From contig CAZXOC010000106.1 of assembly GCA_964642165.1 (NCBI GenBank), positions 1 through 22,279 of the forward strand: DNA of 22,279 bases, given 5' to 3'. The position numbers and the translations under genes were made by a program. Shown here in pieces: positions 14,329-20,340 of this stretch. This DNA is from CAYRVX01 sp964642165 (lineage in GTDB: Bacteria; Planctomycetota; Phycisphaerae; SM23-33). The stretch's first letter is position 1. Each line of letters opens with the position of its first letter. Under the pieces are notes generated by a model. That model saw only the letters and a list, made by a program, of their open reading frames with translations, was not told where the DNA came from and did no database searches.

Positions 14329-14373
14329 CTACCGAACCCAGGTGGTCGGTGCCAGCCTACCGGCCGCCGGGCG

Positions 14374-14402
14374 TTGCGGGGCGGGCATCGCCGCGGCATA
14401 AT
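14374..14402 (+). promoter_or_regulatory. Promoter of the Gfo/Idh/MocA gene
   Basis: TTGCGG (14374-14379), a 17-bp spacer and CATAAT (14397-14402, five of six) form a sigma-70-like promoter about 54 bp upstream of the ATG. Confidence 0.5.
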
Positions 14403-14455
14403 GCACGGGTCGCGGCGCGGGTCGCCGCGGGAAACCCCAACCGGGAGGACGTGCC

Positions 14456-15703
14456 ATGAAACGATCTCTCTCTCGTCGGCAGTTCCTGAAGACGGCGTCG
14501 GCCGGGGCGGCCGCCACGCTCACGGCGGCGTCCTACGCCCGCGTCGCCGGGGCGAACGCCCGCATCGCCATCGGGATCATCGGCTGCGGCAGCCGCGGCT
14601 ACGGGACGCACATGCCCGGCATCCACAAGCACGCCAAGGCCCAGAACATCGAGGTCACCGCCGTGTGCGACACATGGAGCCTGCGGCGCGAGCGGGCGGC
14701 GGCGAGGGCGAAGGAGTGGTACGGCCGGGCGGCGCGGCAGTTCGTCTCGTACCGCGACCTGCTGGCCGTCAAGGACGTGGACGCCGTGATGATCGCCTCG
14801 TGCGATCACCAGCACACGGCGCACCTGGAGGCCGCCGCCAAGGCCGGCAAGGACGTCTACTGCGAGAAGCCCCTGGCGATGGACCTCGGGAAGCTCAAGC
14901 GCGCCGCCGACGCCGTGAAGGCCCACAAGGTGGTCTTCCAGGCCGGCACGCAACTCCGCAGCCTGCCGAGCATGACCGGCTGCCGCGAGCTGTACAAGAC
15001 GGGCATCCTGGGCACCGTCGGGCGCATCGAGCAGCGCCGCAACGGCACGCGCCCGTACTGGTACGGCTACGTGGGCGACGCCAAGGCGAAGGACATCGCC
15101 TGGGACGAGTTCCTGATGGACCGTCCGAAGCGCCCCTTCAACGCCTGGCAGTACACCGGCTGGTACGGCTACCGGGGCTTCTCCGACGGCCCCGTGCCGG
15201 GCTTGGGCAGCCACTTCCTCGACCTCGTGCACTACATCACGGGCGCGACGTTCCCCACCAACGCCGTGTGCCTCGGCGGCACGTACACGTGGAAGGACAA
15301 GTATAACTTCACGTGCCCCGACCACGTGCAGGCCCTGTGGGAGTACCCCGAGGGCTTCCTCGTCGCCTACTCGACCAACTTCGGCAACGGCGGCGACAAC
15401 GCCTTCAAGGTCCTCGGCGACCAGGGCACGCTGGACATCCTTCACTGGAACCTGCCCGTCCTGACCGCCGAAGGCGCCGGAAAGAAGCGCGGCGCCATCC
15501 GCGGCAAGAAGCCGGTCAAGGACGTCCCGCGCCCGGACCACTTCCTCGACTGGCTCCAGTGCCTCCGCACCCGCAAGGCGCCCAACGCGAACATCGACGC
15601 CGGCTACCAGCACGCCGTGGCGTGCCTCATGGCGATGCGGGCCTACGACACCGGCCGGCGGCAGGTCTACGACGCCGCCAAACGCGAGATCCGCGACGGC
15701 TGA
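14456..15703 (+). CDS. Tat-exported Gfo/Idh/MocA family oxidoreductase
   Basis: This 415-aa protein begins MKRSLSRRQFLKTASAGAAA, a textbook Tat signal (SRRQFLK). The Rossmann domain follows: IAIGIIGCGSRGYG with the glycine motif at 43-48, VTAVCDTW, DVDAVMIASCDHQHTAHLEAA and the family hallmark EKPLAMDL (Glu137-Lys-Pro). The C-terminal alpha/beta domain (about 150-350) includes GSHFLDLVHYITGATFP, which carries the likely catalytic region. Such enzymes oxidise or epimerise sugars and sugar acids with tightly bound NAD(P); exported members are abundant in planctomycetes. GGGAGGA lies upstream of the ATG. The substrate is unknown. Proximity to the oligogalacturonate lyase is suggestive only. Confidence 0.94.
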   Translation: MKRSLSRRQFLKTASAGAAATLTAASYARVAGANARIAIGIIGCGSRGYGTHMPGIHKHAKAQNIEVTAVCDTWSLRRERAAARAKEWYGRAARQFVSYRDLLAVKDVDAVMIASCDHQHTAHLEAAAKAGKDVYCEKPLAMDLGKLKRAADAVKAHKVVFQAGTQLRSLPSMTGCRELYKTGILGTVGRIEQRRNGTRPYWYGYVGDAKAKDIAWDEFLMDRPKRPFNAWQYTGWYGYRGFSDGPVPGLGSHFLDLVHYITGATFPTNAVCLGGTYTWKDKYNFTCPDHVQALWEYPEGFLVAYSTNFGNGGDNAFKVLGDQGTLDILHWNLPVLTAEGAGKKRGAIRGKKPVKDVPRPDHFLDWLQCLRTRKAPNANIDAGYQHAVACLMAMRAYDTGRRQVYDAAKREIRDG

Positions 15704-15755
15704 CCGGCGCGCGGCGCCGCGCCCCCTCCGCGGCGAAACGAAGAGCGCCGGCGCG

Positions 15756-16598
15756 TCACTCCTCGGCCGCCAGGGCCGCCAGGGCGGCCTCCGCGAGCTG
15801 GCGGATGATGGCCGGGCGAAGCTCGCGGCGGCTGCGCCAGCTCGCGGCGCCCAGCAGCGGCGCCACGTCGGCGGTGATGAGCTTCTCGCAGAACAGCCCC
15901 GCCTCGGCGACCGCCCGCCCGTCCGGCGCGAAGATCGCGCTGTCGCCGTAGCCGAAGCGGTTGCTCGCCTCCCAGTGCCCGACCACGTTGGCCCGCGCGA
16001 CCACCACGCCGTAGTGGGCGGCGATGCCCACGTGGTTGTTCCGGACCTGCACGCGGTGGTCGTCCATCCTCTCGGCGGCGATGGCGTTGTAGTGCGGGCT
16101 GAAGATGAGCTGCGCCCCCTTCCACGCGAGCGTCGCGGCGATCTCGGGGAAGGACGAGTCGTGGCAGAGGATGATCCCGAATCGCACGCCCCGGGCCTCG
16201 AAGACGGGCAGCTCGTCGTCCACCGCGTCCATGACGGCCCGGTCGGCGGCGATCAGCATCGTCTTGGTGTAGTGCCCCGCGACGCGCCCGCCGTCGAGGA
16301 TCACCTGCGTGTTCGTGCAGCGCTTGCCCTGGCGGGCGAGAAGGCCCACCAGCGTGGTGACGTCCCGCTCCCTCGCCCGACGGGCCAGCGCGAGCAGGCG
16401 CTCGTCGTCGAGCCCCATCGCGCAGCGCACGAGCTGCTCCGGCTCGCCGCTGCCGCAGAGGAACTGCTCGGGCAGGCAGAGGAGGTCGCACCCCGCCGCC
16501 GCCGCGGCGTCGATTACCTCCCCCGTTCGCGCGAGGTTGGCCGCCACGTCGCCGTCGCGGCAGACGCCCTGCCAGACGCCGATCACCAGCTTGTCCAT
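15756..16598 (-). CDS. Carbon-nitrogen hydrolase (nitrilase superfamily)
   Basis: This 280-aa cytoplasmic protein has the catalytic Glu-Lys-Cys triad of the superfamily: Glu44 in LLCLPEQF, Lys112 in GHYTKTML and Cys145 in GIILCHDSSFPE. Flanking motifs DGDVAANLARTGEVIDAAAAAGCDLL and NNHVGIAAHYGVVVARANVVG also fit. Members hydrolyse amides or carbamoyl groups (omega-amidase, N-carbamoyl amino-acid or polyamine amidases); the exact substrate cannot be read. The adjacent spermidine-synthase-like gene makes a polyamine amidase conceivable, but this is a guess. The ATG at 16598 is preceded by GGGAGAG. The open frame continues upstream of the ATG without family-like sequence. Confidence 0.92.
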   Translation of the reverse strand: MDKLVIGVWQGVCRDGDVAANLARTGEVIDAAAAAGCDLLCLPEQFLCGSGEPEQLVRCAMGLDDERLLALARRARERDVTTLVGLLARQGKRCTNTQVILDGGRVAGHYTKTMLIAADRAVMDAVDDELPVFEARGVRFGIILCHDSSFPEIAATLAWKGAQLIFSPHYNAIAAERMDDHRVQVRNNHVGIAAHYGVVVARANVVGHWEASNRFGYGDSAIFAPDGRAVAEAGLFCEKLITADVAPLLGAASWRSRRELRPAIIRQLAEAALAALAAEE

Positions 16599-16676
16599 GG
16601 TTGTGGGCTCTCCCAGCAAGCGCCCGCCCGCCGCGCGCGGCACGCGAGCCGCCGAACGTCGCGCGGGCTCGTCGGC

Positions 16677-16705
16677 ATTATCTACCCCGCTTGCCGCGTT
16701 ATCCA
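16677..16705 (-). promoter_or_regulatory. Possible promoter of the nitrilase-family gene
   Basis: On the minus strand TGGATA (16700-16705), a 17-bp spacer and GATAAT (16677-16682, five of six) lie about 80 bp upstream of the ATG. The 233-bp divergent gap holds another AT-rich spot, TAGAAT at about 16730, which could be the -10 for the opposite gene but lacks a good -35. Confidence 0.4.
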
Positions 16706-16831
16706 GGCGGCCTCGCGGCTTGGCCCGAGTAGAATAATCGCCCACCGCCGGGAACGGACCGGCCGCCGAAGACCGTCGGCGCGGGCTCGAGCGTCCGCGA
16801 GAGATGCCCACGACAACCGGAGACCACGCGC

Positions 16832-18562
16832 ATGAGTCAGACCGTTCCATCGGACCGATCCGTCGATGCCGCGTCCGCCGCGGCGGCAGCGGGCGCCCCC
16901 CGCCCCCTCGCCGACGCCACGGGCTGGCGGTTCTCCCCGCACGTCATCATCTTCTTCAGCTCGGCGTGCATCATGATCGTCGAGCTGGTCGCCGGCCGCC
17001 TCATCGCGCCGAACCTCGGCAGCTCCCTCTACACGTGGACGTCGATCATCGGCGTGGTGCTGGCCGGCATGAGCATCGGGAACTACCTCGGGGGCAGGAT
17101 GGCGGACCGCTGGCGGGCGAGGGGGTTCCTCGGCTGGCTCTTCCTGGCGGCGTCCGTCTGCTGCCTGGGAACGCTGCTCCTGAACGGCTTCCTGTCGGAC
17201 TCGATGTGGGTGACCCGGGCGATCGAGGACGCGCAGATGTCCCTGCCGACGCGGGTCGTCCTGGCCACGCTCGTGTTGTTCCTGCTGCCGGCCCTGATGC
17301 TGGGGATGATCTCGCCGGCCGCCGCCAAGCTCGCCCTGGAGCGATCCCGCACCGTCGGGGGCACGATCGGCTCCGTCTACGCCTGGGGCGCCATCGGGAG
17401 CATCGCCGGCACGTTCGCCGCCGGCTTCTGGCTCATCGCCGCGCTGGGCGCCCGGGGCGTCGTCCTGGCCGTCGCCCTGTCGCTGGGCGTCATCGGCCTG
17501 GGCCTCGGGCCGCGCCGAATCGTCCACGTCGTGTGGGTGGCGATCCTCATCGCGATGCTCTGGCTGTCGCAGACCGCGTGGAACCCCGCCTACCAGGTCG
17601 CCTGCCGCGCCGGCTTCCAGGAGGGCGAGGAAACCGCCACCTGGTCCGAGGAGACCGCCCAGTGGCAGTGGGGAGCGCCCTACGAGAGGCCCCCCTTCGC
17701 CCGCGACGGGAACTACCAGTTCGTGAGGGTCTGCCGCTTCGAGGACGACGAGAGCGGCCGCGAGCTCCACAGCCTCGAGCTGGACGACCTCGTCCACGGC
17801 TACGTGGACCTGAGCGATCCGTCCCACCTCGAGTACGAGTACGAGCAGGTCTACGGTGCGATCGCCAGGCTCTTCGCGGGCGGGCGGGAGACGCTCTCGG
17901 CCTTCTTCATCGGCGGCGGCAGCTACACGTTCCCCCGGTGGGTGCAGCACGAGTGGCCGGGCTCGCGGTGCGACGTGGCCGAGATCGACCCGCTCGTCCT
18001 CGAGGCGAACCACCAGGCGATGGGCCTGCCGCGGGACACCACCATCCGCACCTACGTGGGCGACGCCCGCGTCGTGGTGAACCGGCTGCCCGCCCGCCGG
18101 CAGTACGACCTGATCCTCGGCGACGCCTTCAACGACCTCGCCGTGCCCTGGCACCTGACGACCCTGGAGTTCCACCGCAAGCTCCGGCAGATCCTCCGCG
18201 CCGACGGCGTGGTCCTGACGAACATCATCGACGACGTCGGCGCGTCCGGCCTGTTCCTCGGCGCCTACGTCGAGACGGTCCGGCGCGTCTTCCGCCACGT
18301 CTACGTCTTCTGCATGGAGCCCGACGGCGTCGAGCCCGGCCAGGAGACCTTCGTCGTCGCCGCCACCGACACCGACGACGCCCGCGTTCACCAGTACCTC
18401 GGCGCCCTGCTGCCGGGCCACGGCGAGGACTTCCCCGGGTCGCTGCTGACGAAGGGGGACCTTGCCGCCTTGAAGGCCCGCTGCCGCGGGCGCATCCTGA
18501 CCGACGACAACGCGCCCGTGGCCAACCTCCTGGCCCCCGTCATGCGACTCAAGGAACCGTAG
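16832..18562 (+). CDS. Membrane-fused spermidine synthase-like protein
   Basis: This 576-aa protein has an N-terminal membrane part with about seven helices (residues 36-250; EFI-type motif MIVELVAGRLIAP, SLYTWTSIIGVVLAGMSIGNYLGG, LLPALMLGMISPAAAKLAL, IGSVYAWGAIGSIAGTFAAGFWL). A C-terminal spermidine-synthase/methyltransferase fold (about 310-530) follows with HGYVDLSDPSHLEYEYEQVY, the nucleotide-binding FFIGGGSYTFPRW, VAEIDPLVLEAN and LGDAFNDLAVPWHLTTLEFH. This architecture is common in bacteria and its product is often unknown. The catalytic DAFND differs from true spermidine synthases, so aminopropyl transfer is not certain. A WSEETAQWQWGAPYE insert near 271-285 is unusual. CGGAG lies before the ATG. 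It converges with apt, with a 6-bp gap. Confidence 0.9.
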   Translation: MSQTVPSDRSVDAASAAAAAGAPRPLADATGWRFSPHVIIFFSSACIMIVELVAGRLIAPNLGSSLYTWTSIIGVVLAGMSIGNYLGGRMADRWRARGFLGWLFLAASVCCLGTLLLNGFLSDSMWVTRAIEDAQMSLPTRVVLATLVLFLLPALMLGMISPAAAKLALERSRTVGGTIGSVYAWGAIGSIAGTFAAGFWLIAALGARGVVLAVALSLGVIGLGLGPRRIVHVVWVAILIAMLWLSQTAWNPAYQVACRAGFQEGEETATWSEETAQWQWGAPYERPPFARDGNYQFVRVCRFEDDESGRELHSLELDDLVHGYVDLSDPSHLEYEYEQVYGAIARLFAGGRETLSAFFIGGGSYTFPRWVQHEWPGSRCDVAEIDPLVLEANHQAMGLPRDTTIRTYVGDARVVVNRLPARRQYDLILGDAFNDLAVPWHLTTLEFHRKLRQILRADGVVLTNIIDDVGASGLFLGAYVETVRRVFRHVYVFCMEPDGVEPGQETFVVAATDTDDARVHQYLGALLPGHGEDFPGSLLTKGDLAALKARCRGRILTDDNAPVANLLAPVMRLKEP

Positions 18563-18568
18563 CCGCCG

Positions 18569-19084
18569 CTACTCCACCCGGATGAGGGTGTGCAGGGGGT
18601 GGCCGGCGAGCTTGTCGCGGCCGTGGAGGAAGCACAGCTCGATCACGAACGCCACGCCGACGATCTCCCCGCCGAGCTTGGCGACCAGGTCGCACGCGGC
18701 GGCCATCGTCCCGCCCGTCGCCAGCAGGTCGTCGAGCATCAGCACCTTCTCGCCGGGCGCGACGGCGTCGGCGTGGATCTCGATCTCGTCGGTGCCGTAC
18801 TCCAGCTCGTAGCTCTGGCTGACGGTCTCGGCCGGGAGCTTGCCCGGCTTGCGGATGGGCACGAAGCCCGCCCCCAGGCGTTCGGCGACCGGCGTTCCGA
18901 AGAGGAAGCCGCGGCTCTCGACGGCGACGACCTTGTCCACGCCCTTCTCGGCGAAGGGCGCCGCGAGGCGGTCGCAGGCCTCGCGCATCGCCCCGGCGTC
19001 CGCCAGCAGGGGGGTGATGTCCTTGAAGACGATCCCCGCCTTGGGGAAGTCCGGCACGTCGCGGATGAAGCGCTCCAGATCCAT
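18569..19084 (-). CDS. apt: Adenine phosphoribosyltransferase
   Basis: This 171-aa cytoplasmic enzyme salvages adenine to AMP using PRPP. It begins MDLERFIRDVPDFPKAGIVFKDITPLL, the family N terminus, then VVAVESRGFLFG (52-63), the flexible-loop region RKPGKLPAETVSQSYELEYGTDEIEIH and the PRPP-binding motif VLMLDDLLATGGTM (114-127). Length is typical (170-180). ATG at 19084 follows GGGAGAA; the open frame upstream has no family similarity. With purA it gives two independent routes to AMP in the window. A weak promoter, TTGCCA-N18-TACATG, is possible at about 19162-19191 on the minus strand. Confidence 0.97.
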   Translation of the reverse strand: MDLERFIRDVPDFPKAGIVFKDITPLLADAGAMREACDRLAAPFAEKGVDKVVAVESRGFLFGTPVAERLGAGFVPIRKPGKLPAETVSQSYELEYGTDEIEIHADAVAPGEKVLMLDDLLATGGTMAAACDLVAKLGGEIVGVAFVIELCFLHGRDKLAGHPLHTLIRVE

Positions 19085-19390
19085 CGTGTTCTCCCATCCG
19101 GGCACGGCTCGGTCTCGGCGATGCCCACCCGCGCCCGGCCGCCGAGGGCATGAGGCAGACATGTACCGCCTACCCCGCCGCCTTGGCAAGCCTTTCCTGA
19201 GCCGGTCCAGCCGGACGTGTCCGGCCGGGGAGACCTCCCCGCCGGCGACCAACCCCCCGCCGCGGGGGGGCCTCGCCGGGCGGGAACGCGCCGTTGCGCG
19301 ACACTTTTCGCCCCTTCCGGCGGAATCCTCGGGCCGCCAGCCGCCAGCCGCCCCCCGAAAAACGGCCATAAGTCTCGAAGTTATGTGGCA
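19085..19390. other. Intergenic, GC-rich, no gene seen
   Basis: Upstream of apt there are about 300 bp without a supportable gene. Open frames here lack ribosome-binding sites and have Arg/Gly/Pro-rich translations. Near 19370 the sequence becomes AT-richer and the repeat cluster begins. Confidence 0.6.
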
Positions 19391-19408
19391 AAAGTGTCCA
19401 CTCCTGGG
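19391..19408 (+). repeat. 18-bp direct repeat, copy 1
   Basis: AAAGTGTCCACTCCTGGG is identical to the copy at 19721-19738, 330 bp away in the same orientation. It overlaps the left arm of the 19407-19524 inverted repeat by two bases. It may be an end of a decayed mobile element. Confidence 0.8.
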
Positions 19409-19524
19409 CCTGGTTCAGAACGGGCCCGCTCGGGGTAACACTCTCCTCTTCGCGCCGAGGGGGCGGAAGGGGTTTAGCCGGCGGCGCAAGCCCCCGGTAA
19501 TACCCTCTGCTGATGAACCAGGCC
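19407..19524. repeat. 118-bp element bounded by 11-bp inverted repeats
   Basis: GGCCTGGTTCA (19407-19417) and TGAACCAGGCC (19514-19524) are perfect inverted arms. Inside lie CGGGCCCG (19421-19428), GGGGGC (19459-19464) able to pair with GCCCCC (19490-19495), and the GCAA-loop hairpin at 19474-19500. The whole may be a small non-autonomous element or a structured RNA. There is no coding potential. Confidence 0.6.
19474..19500. repeat. REP-like hairpin with GCAA tetraloop
   Basis: CCGGCGGC (19478-19485), GCAA (19486-19489) and GCCCCCGG (19490-19497) form an 8-bp stem with one mismatch and a GNRA loop, extended by flanking TTA and TAA with one bulged G. Read on the minus strand the GGGGGCTTGC...CGGCTAA pattern is like extragenic palindromes I associate with planctomycete genomes, from memory only. 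Confidence 0.5.
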
Positions 19525-19527
19525 TGA

Positions 19528-19557
19528 TTGTGTCAACTTTAATCCATGTTGACACAA
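19528..19557. repeat. 10-bp perfect inverted repeat, 10-nt loop
   Basis: TTGTGTCAAC (19528-19537) and GTTGACACAA (19548-19557) flank TTTAATCCAT. The arms are AT-balanced in an otherwise GC-rich genome and are not followed by a T run, so this is more like a protein-binding palindrome or an element end than a terminator. No gene starts nearby. Confidence 0.6.
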
Positions 19558-19720
19558 ACAGTCTTTACTCGTAACACTTGTATTGGGAATGAGTTAATAT
19601 CCGATGTCTTTCAAGACGCTATCAGGGGATCGGACAATCAACGCCGCTCGAGCCGTTTGCCATAAGTCCTTGTTCCTGGCTCCTGGCCAGTTGGTTGCGG
19701 GCGAAGCCAGCGCTGTGCTG

Positions 19721-19738
19721 AAAGTGTCCACTCCTGGG
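19721..19738 (+). repeat. 18-bp direct repeat, copy 2
   Basis: This is identical to the copy at 19391-19408. The sequence between the two copies (about 310 bp) has no gene. The match extends no further on either side than CCTGGG, so this is a short motif and not a long duplication. Confidence 0.8.
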
Positions 19739-19802
19739 GCCCCGGGGAGGGCCCAAAAACCAGTATAACGCTCTATTTGACAAGCGTTTAGCATTGTGCA
19801 GG

Positions 19803-20098
19803 TTTTGGACATTCCGCCCCATTTTGGACAATCAGCCTCCCCGCCGCCCCGCTCGCCCGGCGAGGCAGACACGAGCCCGCCTCGCAGTGCTACGGGCGTG
19901 GGCCAGGTCCAGCGGGGACCCCGGACGGATGCAGCCGCTCTTGATCGTCCGGTGATAGCGCTCGAGCTTCCCGTTGCTCTGGGGATAGTACGGGCTCGTC
20001 CGCACGGGCGCGATCCCGGACAGGCGGATGAATCCCCGGAAGTCGCGAGCCACGAACTGCGGCCCGTTGTCGGAGAAGGTTCGCGGCCGGGCCTGCTC
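19803..20098 (-). mobile_element. Insertion sequence remnant (IS3/IS481-like)
   Basis: The remnant contains the 3' part of a DDE transposase (19832-20098) and, just beyond its 3' side, two direct copies of TTTTGGACA (19803-19811 and 19822-19830), 19 bp apart. These resemble transposase-binding repeats at an IS end. The other end and the N-terminal two thirds of the transposase are missing, so the element cannot move by itself. Confidence 0.6.
19832..20098 (-). pseudogene. Truncated DDE integrase-core transposase
   Basis: The minus-strand frame reads EQARPRTFSDNGPQFVARD, then FRGFIRLSGIAPVRTSPYYPQSNGKLERYHRTIKSG and CIRPGSPLDLAHAR. This is the second half of an rve/DDE integrase core: the second catalytic Asp in SDNGPQF, the PQSNGKLER block and the catalytic Glu in KLERYH. 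From about 19892 to the stop at 19832 the translation is Arg/Gly-rich and no longer family-like. Upstream the frame meets a TAA at about 20140 with unrelated codons before it. The first Asp, the N-terminal helix-turn-helix and the C terminus are all lost. It is a relic of an IS3- or IS481-group element. Confidence 0.85.
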
Positions 20099-20155
20099 GA
20101 TACCTTCTGTCGGATATAACTTGTAGCTTGTCGCAATATCTCGTTATTTTTGTCT

Positions 20156-20183
20156 TTGTGATCCGCGGGGGGGGTGGTATAAT
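20156..20183 (+). promoter_or_regulatory. Promoter of the large surface-protein gene
   Basis: TTGTGA (20156-20161), a 16-bp spacer containing eight consecutive G, and a perfect TATAAT (20178-20183) lie about 158 bp before the GTG start. The predicted leader is about 150 nt and includes a small hairpin GACGG-GCAAGG-CCGTC (20305-20320) just before the AGGAGG at 20330-20335. Confidence 0.6.
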
Positions 20184-20340
20184 GTGACTGGAAGTTCGAG
20201 TCGGTTTGCGTCGCGAGGATGTGGTGTGGGCGAGGATCTGTAGCGGCCCTCCCGGGTCAACGGTAGTCCTGCCCGCAACCATCACATCGGGTTATCGAAT
20301 AGCTGACGGGCAAGGCCGTCGCATGGGACAGGAGGCAATC

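Noticed and set aside
19407..19524. Integron attC site
   Set aside because: The inverted repeat has a suitable length, but the ends lack the GTTRRRY and RYYYAAC core sequences and no integrase or cassette is nearby.
19594..20136. 180-codon minus-strand frame across the repeat and IS region
   Set aside because: It is out of frame with the transposase relic, and the part below 19830 lies in repeat-rich DNA with no family similarity or start signals.
20184..20340. Possible riboswitch in the long leader of the surface-protein gene
   Set aside because: I compared it mentally with c-di-GMP and SAM motifs and found no conserved core; only a small 5-bp hairpin is visible.
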